Position numbers and translations under genes: made by a program
Shown: piece by piece, positions 7,582 to 15,170 of the stretch
Layout: each line of letters begins with the position of its first letter
Numbering within the stretch: the stretch's first letter is position 1
Assembly (NCBI GenBank): GCA_902781895.1
Contig: CACZLA010000022.1
Span: forward strand, 1 to 33,631
Direction of reading: 5' to 3'
DNA length: 33,631 nt
From: an uncultured Lachnospiraceae bacterium
GTDB lineage: Bacteria; Bacillota; Clostridia; Lachnospirales; Lachnospiraceae
Notes under the pieces: generated by a model
What the model was told of the DNA's origin: nothing
Databases searched by the model: none
What the model saw: the letters and a program-made list of their open reading frames with translations, nothing else

Positions 7582-7684
7582 GTATATAATGACATAAATG
7601 TCATAGGTCAATATAAGTTCATGCTTGCACGAAAAACTTTATGGCCTACATCATCGTATCTATAATATTAAGGAGCTTATTTAT

Positions 7685-9583
7685 ATGAGTGATGAAAATG
7701 AAGTATACAACGGACCCGAGTCTTTATCACAGGACCCTTCACATCAGGCTTTAATCCCTGAAGAGGAGAAGAAAAAGCAGAGCAGTAGTTCGCAGGTAAA
7801 TAATCCTTTTGCACAGCCTCAGAGTCCATATGGACAGCATTCATCCGGATATCCCGGAAATGTACAGCAACCATACGGTCAGCCTATGAACGTACAGCAA
7901 CCATACGGTCAGCCTATGAACGTACAGCAACCATACGGCCAGCCTATGAATGTACAGCAACCATACGGTCAGCCTATGAACGTACAGCAATCATATGGTC
8001 AGCGTGGGAATGTACAGCAGCCATATGGTCAGCCTATGAATAATCAGAGACCATACGGCCAGCCTGGGAATTCTCAGCCACCATATGGTCAGGCATCAAG
8101 GAGTCAAGTTCCGTATTCGAATCAGAACAATACCTCACAGAGTGAACAGTGGGCTCCAAGACCTCAGAATCCATATGCTGATTCCCGGACGCATCAACCT
8201 GTAAGCAATCCACAGGTTGTACCTAAGCCCGGTAGTACCCCCGGGGTAACAACACAGCAGTCTGAAACGTCGCATGATAATTCACAGCCTGAAAGCACTT
8301 CGCGTGTTTCACAGCAGCCTATGGGTAAACCTCAGATGACATATAATCCGACTCCTGTGCAAAATACGTATCCCCAGCGTCCTGTACCCGGACCGGTGCT
8401 TGATACGGTAAGATCTGACGATAATAAAAAAGGAAAGAAGAAGTTCTGGATAATATTCAGTATTTGTGCCGGAACATTTTTAGCTGCTGCTGCATTAATA
8501 ATTGTATTTGTTTTTATGGCAGGACCTAAAGAAACTGATGGGGCAAATAAACCTGATGATATAGCTCTTGCGTATATTGATGCATACAATAAGGGTGATG
8601 CTTCCAATCTGAAATACTATATTTCAAATGAAGTTAATGATGAAGAGAAAGAAAAATTCGTTAATAATGCAAATAACCTTATCTCATCAGACAAAGAGTT
8701 TGTAAAGGAATATGATAAAACATCTGCTGTGATAACTAATGGTTCTGCATATTCAGAATCCGACAGATATGCCATTTTAACAAAATGGAATTACAAAAAG
8801 GATAAAGCTGATGAAGTAAGAGACCTGACCATGACGGTTAATTTTACAGATTATAATTTTAAAAAGGATGCCGGATCAAGTACTTTTACTTTTAAAGTAA
8901 TGAAGGTGGATGATAAATGGTTTCTTCTGGAGTTTAATGAAGATTCCTATCAGACCTTTGAAGAGGAGTCAGAGAATACTGGTAATACAGTTACCGGATC
9001 CGTGACCGACGACAAAGATGAAGATACTGAGGAAACTACTGAGGCACAGGCTGATCCAACAGATTTATCTGATGATCCCTATTCAAAACAGTTCAGTCTG
9101 GATGGTACGGTATATGTTATTCCGTTTGATTATTCAAAAATCAGCGACAAATATACATTCAGTCTTGAGGATTATGGATATGATGAAGAGGAAGGGTATG
9201 AGCTTGCCCCCGGTGACAGAGTTTCAGGAACTATAGCTCTTTCAAGTGAGGATATGGATAATGAAGTAGATTTCTGGGTTGGATTTGTAAATAACTCGGA
9301 AGAGAAAAAAGATATCAGGGACTGTCAGATAACTTCCGTTTCTCTGGATATCAGATGGTCCAAATCAAAGAAGTATCCTGAATTTATCCTTCCGGGCGGT
9401 ATAACCTGGGGTAGTACAGTTGAAGATGTTGAGGCCGTGTTTGGAAAGCCGGAAACAGAACCATATAGATCCGATACGCTGAAATACTGGGATTATTCTT
9501 ATAAGGATGATAATGGTTACTATATCGAAATTACCATCTATGATGATAAGGGTGTGACCAGAATAGAGCTTAAAGATTATTAA
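7685..9583 (+). CDS. Single-pass membrane protein with Pro/Gln-rich tandem-repeat N-terminus
   Basis: Unrecognised 632-residue protein. Residues 1-250 are hydrophilic and rich in P, Q, Y, N and G, with a tandem decapeptide NVQQPYGQPM (residues 59-138). A basic stretch (KKGKKKFW) then leads into one membrane helix (about 255-280, IIFSICAG...IIVFVFMAG), giving N-inside/C-outside topology. The outer part starts with a helical segment (DDIALAYIDAYNKGDASNL) that recalls DUF4878/SnoaL-like lipoprotein domains. It continues with an acidic linker (about 450-470) and ends with a domain containing GGITWGSTVEDVEAVFGKP, reminiscent of BamE/SmpA-like small folds (inference). I chose the ATG at 7685 because AAGGAG (7670-7675) lies 9 bases before it; the upstream TTG at 7625 has no ribosome site. 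Its neighbours give no functional hint. Confidence 0.8.
   Translation: MSDENEVYNGPESLSQDPSHQALIPEEEKKKQSSSSQVNNPFAQPQSPYGQHSSGYPGNVQQPYGQPMNVQQPYGQPMNVQQPYGQPMNVQQPYGQPMNVQQSYGQRGNVQQPYGQPMNNQRPYGQPGNSQPPYGQASRSQVPYSNQNNTSQSEQWAPRPQNPYADSRTHQPVSNPQVVPKPGSTPGVTTQQSETSHDNSQPESTSRVSQQPMGKPQMTYNPTPVQNTYPQRPVPGPVLDTVRSDDNKKGKKKFWIIFSICAGTFLAAAALIIVFVFMAGPKETDGANKPDDIALAYIDAYNKGDASNLKYYISNEVNDEEKEKFVNNANNLISSDKEFVKEYDKTSAVITNGSAYSESDRYAILTKWNYKKDKADEVRDLTMTVNFTDYNFKKDAGSSTFTFKVMKVDDKWFLLEFNEDSYQTFEEESENTGNTVTGSVTDDKDEDTEETTEAQADPTDLSDDPYSKQFSLDGTVYVIPFDYSKISDKYTFSLEDYGYDEEEGYELAPGDRVSGTIALSSEDMDNEVDFWVGFVNNSEEKKDIRDCQITSVSLDIRWSKSKKYPEFILPGGITWGSTVEDVEAVFGKPETEPYRSDTLKYWDYSYKDDNGYYIEITIYDDKGVTRIELKDY
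7859..8098 (+). repeat. 30-base in-frame tandem repeat (8 units)
   Basis: Eight units of 30 bases, each encoding a decapeptide of the type NVQQPYGQPM: four perfect at the protein level, one NVQQSYGQRG, one more perfect, then NNQRPYGQPG and NSQPPYGQAS; a ninth (RSQVPYSNQN) is decayed. The first units are almost identical in DNA, so copy number probably varies by slippage or recombination. Confidence 0.95.
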
Positions 9584-9601
9584 GGCTCATATTCTGATTC
9601 A

Positions 9602-10900
9602 TTAAGCAGTTATAATTTTATTTATATATTCATCGGGATTTTCACCTTCCGATACGAGACTATTTACGGGGATGTCAACAAGTACATATCTTGTTGTATG
9701 TCCCCTAAAGTATTTTATTCCATCCTTTGTAATGATTTCTTCGATAAGAACTTCCTGTTTTTTGTCTGCAAAAATGTCTTCAAATTTTTCCTTTTGAATT
9801 TTATTCAGTTCAAGGAGACGGTTGCGGCGTGTGGTCTTTATCTGTTCATCAATCTGGTCGGGCATCTTGTCTGCAACGGTGCCTTTTCTTCTGGAGTATT
9901 TAAATACGTGCATCTCATAAAGCTTCAGTGCTTCAAGATGACGGTATGTATCCTCAAAATCCTCGTCTGTTTCACCTGGGAAACCAACTATAACGTCTGT
10001 GGTTATTGCGGGATTATCAAAATATTTTCTGATAAGCGCTACAGATGACATATATTCTTCGATAGTATAATGACGATTCATAGCTTTGAGAGTCTTATTG
10101 CATGCACTTTGGAGTGATAAATGGAAATGGGGACAAAAGCTGTCAAGAGATGAAACAGCCTGAAGAAAATCCTCAGTAATTATCCTTGGCTCCATAGAGC
10201 TGAGTCTTATTCTTTTTATCCCTTCTGTGGCTGCAACACACTGGATAACATCCTTTATCCTATATTCATTATCTTCATAGCTGGATACATTTATTCCGGT
10301 AAGTATAATTTCCTTAACTCCGTTTGATGCGAGTACCTCGGCTTCCTTTTGTATATCTGAAAGCTTACGGCTTCTGATACGGCCTCTGACATAAGGAATG
10401 ATACAGTAAGTGCAGAAGTTATTGCATCCGTCCTGAATCTTCATATATGCTCTGGTGTGATTCTCAGGAATGATAACGGACATATTTTCATAGTTGCAGT
10501 CTTTATTGATATCGATAAAGTTATCGTCTGCGGAACCATTTTCAATATATTCGGAAAGAATACGAGCTACATCTTTTTTTCGATTATTACCGATAATAAC
10601 GTCAACTATACCTCTGTCTTTTAACTCATTTCCGCTTGCCTGGATATAACAGCCTGTTGCGGCTATAATTGCATTTTCGTTCTGACGACGCATCTTATTT
10701 ATCATCTGTCTGGATTTTCTGTCAGCCATATTAGTGACGGAACAGGTGTTTATGATATATATATCGGCGGGAGTATCGTTATCAGCCCGAACACATCCGT
10801 TTCTCTCAAGTTCTTCAAGCATGGCGTCTGATTCGTATTGGTTGACCTTACAGCCGAGAGTGGTTATATGTATTTTTTTGTTTTTAAGATTGCTGAACAT
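9602..10900 (-). CDS. mtaB: tRNA t6A37 methylthiotransferase MtaB
   Basis: Radical-SAM enzyme that converts t6A37 to ms2t6A in ANN-reading tRNAs. The N-terminal UPF0004 domain begins KKIHITTLGCKVNQYESDAM; the CKVNQ form of the first Cys motif points to MtaB rather than MiaB. The radical-SAM cluster motif is CNNFCTYCIIPYVRGRIRSR (about residue 145), followed by VGFPGETDEDF and a short C-terminal TRAM-like region. From the chosen start it is 432 residues, within the family range (B. subtilis YqeV is about 450). I prefer the ATG at 10900 to that at 10918 because GGAG sits 8 bases before 10900, inside the longer frame. It converges with the repeat protein gene (18-base gap); no strong terminator is visible between them. 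Confidence 0.94.
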   Translation of the reverse strand: MFSNLKNKKIHITTLGCKVNQYESDAMLEELERNGCVRADNDTPADIYIINTCSVTNMADRKSRQMINKMRRQNENAIIAATGCYIQASGNELKDRGIVDVIIGNNRKKDVARILSEYIENGSADDNFIDINKDCNYENMSVIIPENHTRAYMKIQDGCNNFCTYCIIPYVRGRIRSRKLSDIQKEAEVLASNGVKEIILTGINVSSYEDNEYRIKDVIQCVAATEGIKRIRLSSMEPRIITEDFLQAVSSLDSFCPHFHLSLQSACNKTLKAMNRHYTIEEYMSSVALIRKYFDNPAITTDVIVGFPGETDEDFEDTYRHLEALKLYEMHVFKYSRRKGTVADKMPDQIDEQIKTTRRNRLLELNKIQKEKFEDIFADKKQEVLIEEIITKDGIKYFRGHTTRYVLVDIPVNSLVSEGENPDEYINKIITA

Positions 10901-10945
10901 ATCAGATACTCCGATCATAGCGTGTTTTTAGAATAGTTTTGATAC

Positions 10946-10979
10946 TACAGTGATTAGTGACATATATAGTTACACTGTA
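10946..10979. promoter_or_regulatory. Dyad between divergent mtaB and the HPr-like gene
   Basis: TACAGTG (10946-10952) and CACTGTA (10973-10979) form a perfect 7-base inverted repeat with a 20-base AT-rich spacer, 12 bases before the -35 box at 10991. Candidate operator; it could also arise by chance. Confidence 0.35.
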
Positions 10980-10990
10980 AAATGTATTAG

Positions 10991-11019
10991 TTGACATTTT
11001 GAGACATAACTTTTATTAT
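10991..11019 (+). promoter_or_regulatory. Strong sigma-A-type promoter of the HPr-like gene
   Basis: TTGACA at 10991-10996, exactly 17 bases, TATTAT at 11014-11019. A GGAGG ribosome site at 11050-11054 and an ATG at 11064 follow. Confidence 0.85.
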
Positions 11020-11063
11020 TATAGCATAAGAAAAAAATCTGTAAATAACGGAGGTTTATACAC

Positions 11064-11297
11064 ATGACACAGGTAAAAGTTTCACTTAATTCAATGGAAA
11101 AAGTTAAATCATTTGTTAATGATATAAGCGGCTTTAAGGCTGATTTCGATCTGGTATCAGGAAGATATGTTATAGATGCTAAGTCAATTATGGGTATTTT
11201 CAGTCTTGATCTTTCAAGTCCTATACAGCTTAATATATATGCTGACCATGACGAGGAAGCAATAATGGAGACTATCAAGCCTTACGTTGTAGATTAA
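11064..11297 (+). CDS. HPr-like protein without catalytic His (Crh-like)
   Basis: 77-residue protein of the HPr fold. HPr normally carries phosphate from enzyme I on His15 and is regulated by HPr kinase at Ser46. Here the region around the expected His reads KVSLNSMEKVKSF, with no His or the Arg-Pro that follows it, so PTS phosphotransfer is not possible. The Ser46 region is intact: YVIDAKSIMGIFSLDL with Ser41, preceded by Lys as in real HPr. That combination is the definition of Crh, the Bacillus co-repressor of CcpA, but members without His are varied and a CcpA role is only inferred. It is a single gene with its own strong promoter and terminator. HPr itself must be encoded elsewhere if a PTS exists. 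Confidence 0.8.
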   Translation: MTQVKVSLNSMEKVKSFVNDISGFKADFDLVSGRYVIDAKSIMGIFSLDLSSPIQLNIYADHDEEAIMETIKPYVVD

Positions 11298-11337
11298 TGA
11301 TCTTATGATAAGGTTTTAAAGGTGAGAGAATGAAGAC

Positions 11338-11361
11338 TAGGGAGCATATTTATGCTCCCTA
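11338..11361 (+). terminator. Hairpin terminator after the HPr-like gene
   Basis: TAGGGAGCAT (11338-11347) and ATGCTCCCTA (11352-11361) pair perfectly over 10 bases around a 4-base loop. The downstream T content is only moderate (GTTTATGTTT), so termination may be partial. Confidence 0.65.
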
Positions 11362-11381
11362 TGTTTATGTTTGTGATTAAG

Positions 11382-11411
11382 TTGATATTTATCGATGATA
11401 GTTGCTATTTA
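11382..11411 (+). promoter_or_regulatory. Possible weak promoter of the sce7726-type gene
   Basis: TTGATA at 11382-11387, 18 bases, TATTTA at 11406-11411, in the 73 bases between the preceding hairpin and the ATG at 11435. Both boxes are imperfect. Confidence 0.3.
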
Positions 11412-11434
11412 ACGGAAATAGTTGGTGATGTTAT

Positions 11435-12127
11435 ATGCTTGATAAGGATATCAGGGAACCCTTATTTGATTATCTCGATGAGAGATATGGTAAGGTCAGG
11501 ACCATAGAAGAAAAAATAATAAAAAAATCCAGAGCTGATGTGCTGGCAGTGATCGATGGTGAGCTGCTGGGATTTGAAATCAAGTCAGACAGCGATACTT
11601 ATACAAGGCTTAAGACTCAGATAAAGGACTATGATGCCTTTTGTGACAGATGTTATCTGGTTGTTGGTGAGCATCATACCCAGGCGGATAAACATATTCC
11701 CGAGTACTGGGGCATAATTATTGTAAATGAGGAAAATGTTATCGTTGAACGTGATGCTGATCTGTCTCCAAAGGTAAAGCTTTATAACCAGCTTGATCTT
11801 TTATGGCGTAAGGAGCTTCTTAATATTCAGTTAAAGGAAGGGCTTCCCAAGCTTATGAGTACCCGACGGAGACTTATATATGACAGACTTGTAGAAAAAT
11901 GCGGTGAAGACAAGATCAGACATGATATATCTGAGCAGCTCTTTGAACGGGACTATACCATTTATGATTCTCCGGATACGTATAATAAATATGAGAAGAA
12001 AAGTAAAAGAGCTCAAAAGAATAAAAAGACAGTCAGTAAAACAAATAGGAAAACAAATAAAAGAAGAAATATAGAAAAAGAAATGGCACATGTAACAAAC
12101 TATGTGGGAAAACGCAGGAAAAAATGA
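11435..12127 (+). CDS. sce7726-type protein with PD-(D/E)XK nuclease-like core
   Basis: 230-residue protein that resembles the sce7726 family in its opening (IREPLFDYLDERYG) and core (RADVLAVIDGELLGFEIKSDSDT). The core carries the residues of a PD-(D/E)XK nuclease fold: D35, then E48-I-K50, with E25 as a possible extra acidic residue. WGIIIVNEE and a helical region follow. The last 45 residues are strongly basic (KKSKRAQKNKKTVSKTNRKTNKRR), suggesting nucleic-acid binding. The family's role is not established to my knowledge; members occur singly and near phage or defence genes. Here it stands between an HPr-like gene and the ffh operon, with no methylase or helicase partner. A GGTGAT ribosome site is weak. 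A DNA- or RNA-processing role is inference. Confidence 0.7.
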   Translation: MLDKDIREPLFDYLDERYGKVRTIEEKIIKKSRADVLAVIDGELLGFEIKSDSDTYTRLKTQIKDYDAFCDRCYLVVGEHHTQADKHIPEYWGIIIVNEENVIVERDADLSPKVKLYNQLDLLWRKELLNIQLKEGLPKLMSTRRRLIYDRLVEKCGEDKIRHDISEQLFERDYTIYDSPDTYNKYEKKSKRAQKNKKTVSKTNRKTNKRRNIEKEMAHVTNYVGKRRKK

Positions 12128-12151
12128 TATGTAAGGTGACTACAAGATACA

Positions 12152-12177
12152 TATGTCAAGAATTAATACTTGACATA
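12152..12177. promoter_or_regulatory. Operator-like inverted repeat on the ylxM-ffh promoter
   Basis: TATGTCAAG (12152-12160) and CTTGACATA (12169-12177), a perfect 9-base inverted repeat with an 8-base AT spacer. The right arm contains the whole -35 box, so a bound protein would block the promoter. There is no T run, so it is not a terminator. Confidence 0.5.
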
Positions 12178-12198
12178 CCTTGTGGCATCTGATATTAT
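12170..12198 (+). promoter_or_regulatory. Strong promoter of the ylxM-ffh operon
   Basis: TTGACA at 12170-12175, exactly 17 bases, TATTAT at 12193-12198; same boxes and spacing as the promoter at 10991. Confidence 0.85.
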
Positions 12199-12230
12199 GT
12201 CATGGTTGTAAAGGAGAATTACTTTGCACT

Positions 12231-12617
12231 ATGGAAGAACGTTACAGACAATCACTTCTATATGATTTTTACGGCGAACTGCTTAATGAACATCAAAAGG
12301 CTGTTTTTTCGGCAGCTATATTTGATGATATGTCATATTCTGAGCTGGCAGAGGAGTTCGGCTGTTCCAGGCAGGCTGCATTTGATCTGGTCAGAAGGAT
12401 CAACTCAAAGCTGGAAAGCTATGAGACAAAGCTGGGGCTTGTAAGCAGGTTTTCATCTGCAAGAGAAAAAAACAAAGAAGTAGAAGAAATGCTTTCGGAA
12501 ATCTGTGAAAGTCTTGAAGAAATAGATAAAGAAATAAATAAGGATTTCAAGAAAAAGATTAATTATAAACTGGACGAGCTAAAGAAGCTGTCCAATGAGG
12601 TTTTTGAAAAATTTTGA
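12231..12617 (+). CDS. ylxM: YlxM family helix-turn-helix protein (SRP-associated)
   Basis: About 128 residues, small acidic/helical protein always found before ffh in Firmicutes; YlxM has been linked to signal-recognition-particle GTPase control in streptococci. The N-terminal half reads like a sigma-70 region-4 HTH: LLYDFYGELLNEHQKAVFSAAIFDDMSYSELAEEFGCSRQAAFDLV. The rest is a charged, probably coiled-coil tail. I start at ATG 12231; the frame stays open upstream to about 12180, but that part overlaps the promoter. AAGGAG at 12211-12216 is 14 bases from the ATG, unusually far, so initiation may be weak. ffh follows after 10 bases. Confidence 0.88.
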   Translation: MEERYRQSLLYDFYGELLNEHQKAVFSAAIFDDMSYSELAEEFGCSRQAAFDLVRRINSKLESYETKLGLVSRFSSAREKNKEVEEMLSEICESLEEIDKEINKDFKKKINYKLDELKKLSNEVFEKF

Positions 12618-12627
12618 GGTGTAATAT

Positions 12628-13977
12628 ATGGCATTTGACAGCTTAAGTGATAAACTGCAAGGTGTATTTAAAAAGCTGAAAAGTAAGGGTAAGCTTGATG
12701 AGGCTGACGTAAAGGAGGCCATGAAAGAGGTCAAGAGAGCTCTTCTTGAGGCTGATGTTAATTTCAAGGTCGTTAAGGGCTTTGTTAACAGCGTAACTGA
12801 AAAAGCCATTGGCGAGGATGTTATGAAGGGACTTAATCCCGGTCAGATGGTCATCAAGATAGTTCGTGATGAGCTTGTTGAACTGATGGGTTCCGAAGTA
12901 ACAGAACTGAAGCTGCTTCCCAGCAATGAGATAACCATCATTATGATGTGTGGTCTTCAGGGTGCCGGTAAGACAACTTCCATAGCCAAGCTTGCAGGAC
13001 AGTTTAAGAATAAAGGAAAGAAGCCGCTTCTTGTGGCCTGCGATATTTACAGACCTGCTGCCATAGATCAGTTAAAGATCAATGGTGAAAAGGTAGGTGT
13101 TCCCGTATTTGAGATGGGAACTGATCATAAACCTGTTGAGATAGTAAAAGAAGCACTGAAGTATGCAGATCAGCATAATATAAATCTTGTATTTATCGAT
13201 ACAGCCGGACGTCTTCATATAGATCAGGAAATGATGGACGAGCTGAAGGATGTTAAAAATGAGGTTGATGTAACATACACACTGCTTACTGTGGATTCTA
13301 TGACAGGTCAGGATGCGGTAAATGTTGCGACTACATTTGATAAAGAGATAGGTATCGATGGTGTTGTACTTACTAAGCTTGATGGTGATACACGAGGTGG
13401 TGCTGCACTTTCAATAAGAACAGTAACCGGTAAGCCGATAATGTATGCCGGTATGGGTGAAAAGCTTGACAGTCTTGAACCGTTTTATCCGGATCGTATG
13501 GCAAGCCGTATTCTCGGAATGGGGGATGTTGAGACCCTTATAGAAAAGGCTCAGGCTGCCATAGATGAAGAAGCTGCTGCTGAGATGGAGAAGAAGATCA
13601 GGAAGGCGACATTTGACTTCAATGATTTCCTTGTTCAGATGGAGCAGATGGAAAAGATGGGTAGCATGAGTGACATCATGAAAATGATTCCTGGACTCGG
13701 ATCCAAGCTTGGTAAGGTTGAGATTGATGATGATGCAATGACAAAACCGAAGGCTATCATTCAGTCTATGACACCGGAGGAAAGAGCAAATCCCGATCTT
13801 ATCAATGTCAGCAGAAAGAATAGGATTGCAAAGGGTTGCGGACTTGATATTTCTGAGATTAACAGATTCATGAAACAGTTCGAGCAGTCAAGAAAAATGA
13901 TGAAGCAGTTCTCAGGTATGATGGGTAAAGGCAAGAAGAAGAGAAGAGGCGGATTTAATATGCCTTTCGGCTTCTAG
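12628..13977 (+). CDS. ffh: Signal recognition particle protein Ffh (SRP54)
   Basis: GTPase that binds signal sequences emerging from the ribosome and, with 4.5S/6S RNA and FtsY, targets them to the membrane. The full length is 449 residues. N domain helical bundle (residues 1-95); G domain with GLQGAGKTT (about 107-115), DTAGRLHID and TKLDGDTRGGAAL; Met-rich M domain from about residue 325 with repeated MEQMEKMGSMSDIMKMIPG and a basic SRP-RNA-binding region (NVSRKNRIAKGCG), ending in a Lys/Arg-rich tail. GAGGTG precedes the ATG by 6 bases. Second gene of the ylxM operon. Confidence 0.98.
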   Translation: MAFDSLSDKLQGVFKKLKSKGKLDEADVKEAMKEVKRALLEADVNFKVVKGFVNSVTEKAIGEDVMKGLNPGQMVIKIVRDELVELMGSEVTELKLLPSNEITIIMMCGLQGAGKTTSIAKLAGQFKNKGKKPLLVACDIYRPAAIDQLKINGEKVGVPVFEMGTDHKPVEIVKEALKYADQHNINLVFIDTAGRLHIDQEMMDELKDVKNEVDVTYTLLTVDSMTGQDAVNVATTFDKEIGIDGVVLTKLDGDTRGGAALSIRTVTGKPIMYAGMGEKLDSLEPFYPDRMASRILGMGDVETLIEKAQAAIDEEAAAEMEKKIRKATFDFNDFLVQMEQMEKMGSMSDIMKMIPGLGSKLGKVEIDDDAMTKPKAIIQSMTPEERANPDLINVSRKNRIAKGCGLDISEINRFMKQFEQSRKMMKQFSGMMGKGKKKRRGGFNMPFGF

Positions 13978-14059
13978 ATCATTTATATAACATTATAAGT
14001 TAAAAATAAGCTTTCAGCTTGTTAATATATTAATATTTATTATATGGAGGAATTAAAAA

Positions 14060-14305
14060 ATGGCAGTAAAAATCAGACTTAGGAGACTTGGTTACAAGAA
14101 GCATCCTGTATACAGGGTAGTTGTTGCAGACTCAAGAAATGCAAGAGACGGAAAGGTTATCGATGAGATCGGTACATATGATCCTAATCAGGAGCCTTCA
14201 CTTTTCAAGGTTGATGAAGAGGCAGCAAAGAAGTGGTTAGGAAATGGTGCTCAGCCTACAGAATCAGTTGCCAGACTTCTTAAGCAGGCAGGTATTGAAA
14301 AATAA
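14060..14305 (+). CDS. rpsP: Small ribosomal subunit protein bS16
   Basis: 81-residue 30S ribosomal protein S16, full length. It begins [42 protein letters not shown] and contains [19 protein letters not shown], both family signatures. Strong GGAGG at 14046-14050. The 82-base gap from ffh is AT-rich with only a small AAGCT/AGCTT hairpin. khpA follows after 20 bases. Confidence 0.98.
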   Translation: MAVKIRLRRLGYKKHPVYRVVVADSRNARDGKVIDEIGTYDPNQEPSLFKVDEEAAKKWLGNGAQPTESVARLLKQAGIEK

Positions 14306-14325
14306 AGACATCCGGAGGTACTGCG

Positions 14326-14553
14326 ATGAAAGAATTAGTTGAATTGATTGCAAAATCTCTTGTCGATAATCCGGACGGTGTTGTTGTTAATGAAACATCT
14401 GATGATACTACAATTAACATAGAGCTTACTGTAGCCCCTGAGGATATGGGTAAGGTTATAGGTAAAGGTGGTAGAATAGCAAAGTCCATCAGAACTGTTG
14501 TTAAGGCTGCAGCATCCAAGGGTGACAAAAAGGTTATTGTCGATATCAGATAA
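14326..14553 (+). CDS. khpA: KH-domain RNA-binding protein KhpA (YlqC)
   Basis: 75-residue single KH domain. The GxxG loop lies in KVIGKGGRIAKSIRTVVKAAA (about residues 44-64). In pneumococci KhpA pairs with KhpB (Jag/EloR) and affects cell elongation; it binds many RNAs. Position between rpsP and rimM is standard for Firmicutes. CGGAGG lies before the ATG. A hairpin at 14562 separates it from rimM. Confidence 0.95.
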   Translation: MKELVELIAKSLVDNPDGVVVNETSDDTTINIELTVAPEDMGKVIGKGGRIAKSIRTVVKAAASKGDKKVIVDIR

Positions 14554-14561
14554 TTATTTTT

Positions 14562-14590
14562 GTAAGCCGTGTTTTTACACGGCTTACTTT
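14562..14590 (+). terminator. Hairpin between khpA and rimM (partial terminator or attenuator)
   Basis: GTAAGCCGTG (14562-14571) pairs perfectly with CACGGCTTAC (14578-14587) around a 6-base loop, but only TTTC follows. It probably lowers rather than stops expression of rimM-trmD. I see no clear new promoter in 14590-14640. Confidence 0.6.
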
Positions 14591-14640
14591 CATAATAAAG
14601 ATTTTGATCTTGTTTTATACAGAAAGTGACAGGAGAATAA

Positions 14641-15144
14641 ATGGAAGATTATTTAAGAATCGGAGTTTTGTCATCACCTCATGGCGTAAGAGGAGAGATA
14701 AGTATATATCCTACAACTGATGATATAAATCGTTTTGATTATCTTGAAAATGCTTTTTTAAAGATAAAAAATGAAATGAAACCTGTACATATTACAGGTT
14801 GTAAATATAAAAAAAATATGCCGGTACTTAAATTTGAAGAGTATGATAATATCAATGATATAGAACCTCTTAAGGGTACTGAAATCTATGTTGACAGGGA
14901 TAATATGGTTCCTCTGGAGGAAGGAGAATACTTCCTTTCTGATGTTATAGGCTTTGATGTGATTTCAGAAGAGAAAAAAATAGGTATCATAAAGGATTAT
15001 ATTGAAAATGAAGCCGACCAGATTATTTTTGTTGTTTCCTGTGATGATGGTACTGAAAAAATGATTCCGGATTTCCCTGAATTTATTAATGAAGTGGATC
15101 TGGAAAACGGCAAAATGTACGTGAAGCTGATAAAGGGTATGTAA
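14641..15144 (+). CDS. rimM: 16S rRNA maturation factor RimM
   Basis: 167 residues, family length. RimM binds bS/uS proteins of the 30S head and helps mature 16S rRNA. The N-terminal RimM domain begins YLRIGVLSSPHGVRGEISIYPTTD, with LKGTEIYVDRDNMVPLEEGEYFLSDVIGFDV at the start of the PRC-barrel. The end motif, MIPDFPEFINEVDLENGKMYVKLIKGM, is also typical. AGGAG precedes the ATG by about 5 bases. trmD follows after 26 bases, its constant partner. Confidence 0.96.
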   Translation: MEDYLRIGVLSSPHGVRGEISIYPTTDDINRFDYLENAFLKIKNEMKPVHITGCKYKKNMPVLKFEEYDNINDIEPLKGTEIYVDRDNMVPLEEGEYFLSDVIGFDVISEEKKIGIIKDYIENEADQIIFVVSCDDGTEKMIPDFPEFINEVDLENGKMYVKLIKGM

Positions 15145-15170
15145 TCTGACTCGAATGTAAGGAAAATAAT

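Noticed and set aside
7290-7611. Overlapping reading frames of 65-104 codons on both strands of the hairpin array
   Set aside because: They arise because inverted repeats leave several frames open; no ribosome site, and the two modules do not encode a shared peptide.
7625-7684. TTG start 20 codons upstream for the repeat membrane protein
   Set aside because: No ribosome site precedes it, whereas AAGGAG is well placed before ATG 7685.
7859-8098. CRISPR-like repeat pattern
   Set aside because: It is a head-to-tail 30-base tandem repeat without spacers and in frame with a protein gene.
11330-11380. Sixteen-codon frame (MKTREHIY...) possibly a leader peptide
   Set aside because: It has an AAAGGTGAG-like site but runs straight through the terminator hairpin, so its composition is dictated by the stem; no regulatory logic is visible.
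12180-12230. Extended N-terminus of YlxM from a TTG at 12180
   Set aside because: It would start upstream of the expected transcription start (inside the promoter), and the extra residues do not match the family.
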